DNA from: an uncultured Acetatifactor sp.
Lineage (GTDB): Bacteria; Bacillota; Clostridia; Lachnospirales; Lachnospiraceae
DNA: 64,000 nucleotides
Direction of reading: 5' to 3'
Assembly (NCBI GenBank): GCA_910586485.1
Contig: CAJUIA010000002.1
Span: 1 to 64,000, forward strand
The notes under the pieces are model-generated. The model had not been told where the DNA came from, did not search any database, and was given only the letters and a program-made list of their open reading frames with translations. Of this stretch, positions 62,213-64,000 are shown one piece after another. A program made the position numbers and the translations under genes. Positions within the stretch are counted from its first letter, which is position 1. Each line of letters begins with the position of its first letter.

Positions 62213-63079
62213 TTAGCCCTTTACCGCCCCCACCGTAACGCCCTCTAAAAAGTATTTCTGCAGGGAAAAGAAGAGAATAAACATGGGGATCGCAGAAATA
62301 CAGGCGCCTGCCATCATGGGCGAAAGCAGCGTTCCGTTTGCAAATTTAAAGGTTTTTAATCCTACCTGAATGGTAAACATTCTGTCGGTAGAGGTAGCCA
62401 GGAAGGGCCAGAAGAAATTATTCCAGCTGCTTAAAAAGGTATTGATGGCCATAACTGCCAGAATCGTTTTTGACAGGGGCAGTACAATCAACCCATAAGT
62501 TTTTAAATGGCCGCATCCTTCGATCTTGGCGCTTTCAATCAAAGCAGTAGGGATGCCTGAAAAAAACTGCTTGGATAAAAAGATATTATATGAAGTACAT
62601 ATTCCCGGAAGAATCAGGGCCGCAAAGGTATTGGTCAATTTAAACTGCTTTACAATCAAGATATAAAGGGGCACCTGAGTCACCTGATAGGGAATCATCA
62701 TGGCTACTAAAACCATGAAAAACAAAACCTTCCTTCCCCGGAAATTAATTTTTGCAAAGGCATACCCTGCCATTCCTGCAAAGATTACGTTTCCCAGTAC
62801 CGTAAAGACAGCTACCACCAGACTGTTAAAAAGCCATCTCAACGAATATTGATTATAATCTATAAAGGCCTTATAGGAATCCAGACTCCACGATTTGGGG
62901 AAAATGGAATAAGAGGTGGATGCCGCCTCAATGGCAGGCCCAAAAGACCAGGCGATCATATACACAATGGGAAACAATGATATAAGTGCAAATAATACCA
63001 GAAAAACCACCAGCACTACCTGCCTGATATAGTACAGCTTTCTGTTGTTTAAATGCTGTGAATACAAACCTGAAGCCAT
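62213..63079 (-). CDS. Carbohydrate ABC transporter permease (MalG-type)
   Basis: This 288-residue protein has six membrane helices and the EAA loop (ESAKIEGCGHLKTYGLIVLP). It forms a heterodimer with the permease encoded 14 bases upstream. Cargo is probably amino-sugar or glycan fragments, from the operon context. GGGGGCGG precedes the start. The cytoplasmic ATPase is not in the window. Confidence 0.9.
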   Translation of the reverse strand: MASGLYSQHLNNRKLYYIRQVVLVVFLVLFALISLFPIVYMIAWSFGPAIEAASTSYSIFPKSWSLDSYKAFIDYNQYSLRWLFNSLVVAVFTVLGNVIFAGMAGYAFAKINFRGRKVLFFMVLVAMMIPYQVTQVPLYILIVKQFKLTNTFAALILPGICTSYNIFLSKQFFSGIPTALIESAKIEGCGHLKTYGLIVLPLSKTILAVMAINTFLSSWNNFFWPFLATSTDRMFTIQVGLKTFKFANGTLLSPMMAGACISAIPMFILFFSLQKYFLEGVTVGAVKG

Positions 63080-63093
63080 ATTCCGCCCCCTTT

Positions 63094-64000
63094 CTAATAT
63101 TCCACGTCATCGCCCATGACCTTAAACTGCAGCATGGTAAGAAAGGCAATGACAATGGACAGCATGATTGCCTGCGCACAGGCCAATCCGTATTTTCCAT
63201 AACTGAAAGCATTGTTAAAAATCAAAAGGCCTACCATGGTGGTATTGTTGTCAGGACCGCCGCCTGTCATCATATAAGCATTCATAAACACCTGGAAGGA
63301 TCCGATGATTCCCGTTACCAGTAAGAATAATGTAGTGGGCTTACAGAGAGGAAATACAATATACCTGATTTTCTGCATGAAGGTAGCGCCGTCCATTTCT
63401 GCCGCTTCAAAATAAGTATTATCAATTCCGTGCAGAGCTGCCATATAGATAATGATATTACTTCCATGGCTGGAAAGTAAAGCCATCAGAATCAGGGAAG
63501 GCATGGCCGTTTTACTGGAGCTGAGCCAGTTTACGGAGGAAATACCGAACAAGCCCAGAATTCTGTTAAAAATACCGGAAGGAGAAGAATCATACAGCCA
63601 CAGCCATACCACTGCCGTAGCCACTCCGGAAGCAATACCCGGCAGGTAATAAAGCGCCTTGAAAACAGATTGTGTCTTTTTTCGAAAAGGCAGTATCATC
63701 ACGGAAATTGCAAAGGACAAGAGCAGGGACATGGGTACGACTGCCAGGGTATACAATACTGTATTTTTAATGGATTTCCAAAACAAAGGACTGGTAACCG
63801 CATCCGAATAATTGCTCCACCCTACCCAATCGGAGCCAAAGGGCTTATATTTTTGAAAACTGGTAATCGCTGCGGAAATTACAGGGTAGAGCGTAAAGAC
63901 AAAGAATATAATCATGGCTACCGCTATAAAAAGCCAGCCGCTGATATTTTCTTCTTTATGAAACTTTTGCTTAATATGGACTTTTTTATTTATTTTTTTC
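63094..64000 (-). CDS. Carbohydrate ABC transporter permease (MalF-type), partial
   Basis: About 301 codons are present; the frame stays open to the window edge, so the true start is beyond 64000. Visible text begins KVHIKQKFHKEENISGWLF and a first helix IAVAMIIFFVFTLYPVIS. The EAA loop is EAAEMDGATFMQKIRYIVFPL. It pairs with the permease downstream. A binding protein gene is expected just outside the window. Confidence 0.9.
   Translation of the reverse strand, partial: KKINKKVHIKQKFHKEENISGWLFIAVAMIIFFVFTLYPVISAAITSFQKYKPFGSDWVGWSNYSDAVTSPLFWKSIKNTVLYTLAVVPMSLLLSFAISVMILPFRKKTQSVFKALYYLPGIASGVATAVVWLWLYDSSPSGIFNRILGLFGISSVNWLSSSKTAMPSLILMALLSSHGSNIIIYMAALHGIDNTYFEAAEMDGATFMQKIRYIVFPLCKPTTLFLLVTGIIGSFQVFMNAYMMTGGGPDNNTTMVGLLIFNNAFSYGKYGLACAQAIMLSIVIAFLTMLQFKVMGDDVEY

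Noticed and set aside
1..64000. tRNA or rRNA genes
   Set aside because: None of the cloverleaf or conserved T-loop sequences was noticed by eye; a covariance search was not possible.

Overview
This looks like chromosome of an anaerobic, Gram-positive Clostridia, most likely Lachnospiraceae. The evidence is low-GC Firmicute gene content (MutS2 with Smr domain, YhaM, FprA flavodiiron protein, ECF transporter S-component, DtxR-type regulator), strong AGGAGG-type ribosome sites, and a mosaic of moderately GC-rich core genes and very AT-rich accessory blocks. Everything was read by eye; no database search was run.

Layout. 1-4.4 kb: AT-rich accessory block bracketed by copies of an IS-end-like 20-mer, with a lipoprotein, an orphan membrane protein, a DUF2513 protein and at least three decayed ORFs. 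4.4-17.2 kb: DtxR-like regulator with its own promoter/operator, a large solute-binding lipoprotein, a PIN toxin/antitoxin pair, a histidine kinase/response regulator/membrane protein operon, a MATE exporter, a thioredoxin-reductase-like flavoprotein without CxxC, and two glycoside hydrolases. 17.2-36.1 kb: accessory island with a truncated IS110 element, a two-gene restriction-modification module, a large serine recombinase, RhuM, an array of three 36-bp palindromic units, a predicted extracytoplasmic redox operon (two lipoprotein flavodoxins, DUF4405, cyclophilin-like lipoprotein, MATE, aldo/keto reductase, LysR), and a broken HNH-STAND gene next to rlmD. Copies of the coding sequence for the RlmD C-terminal tail occur three times (17.96-18.4, 22.06-22.4, 36.2-36.5 kb), suggesting repeated insertion at the 3' end of rlmD.

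36.2-54.1 kb: core genes (rlmD, flavodiiron protein, YhaM, a catalytically dead HtrA-like protein, an HscC-like Hsp70 with a giant J-protein, mutS2, a two-component system), then a cobalamin-riboswitch-controlled operon (DUF4430 plus ECF S-component) and a nuclease-like/winged-helix protein with an operator-like palindrome. 54.2-64 kb: an amino-sugar and cell-wall recycling locus: GlcNAc kinase-like, NagZ-like and NamZ-like hydrolases without signal peptides, AnmK, MurQ, a PIG-L protein, a GNAT protein and two sugar ABC permeases, the last cut by the window edge.

The most interesting signals are the 36-bp palindrome array, the triplicated rlmD tails with the recombinase, the broken HNH-STAND gene, the surface flavodoxin operon, a 203-nt hairpin element beside mutS2, and a 29-nt hairpin plus ribosome-site leader shared by four genes.
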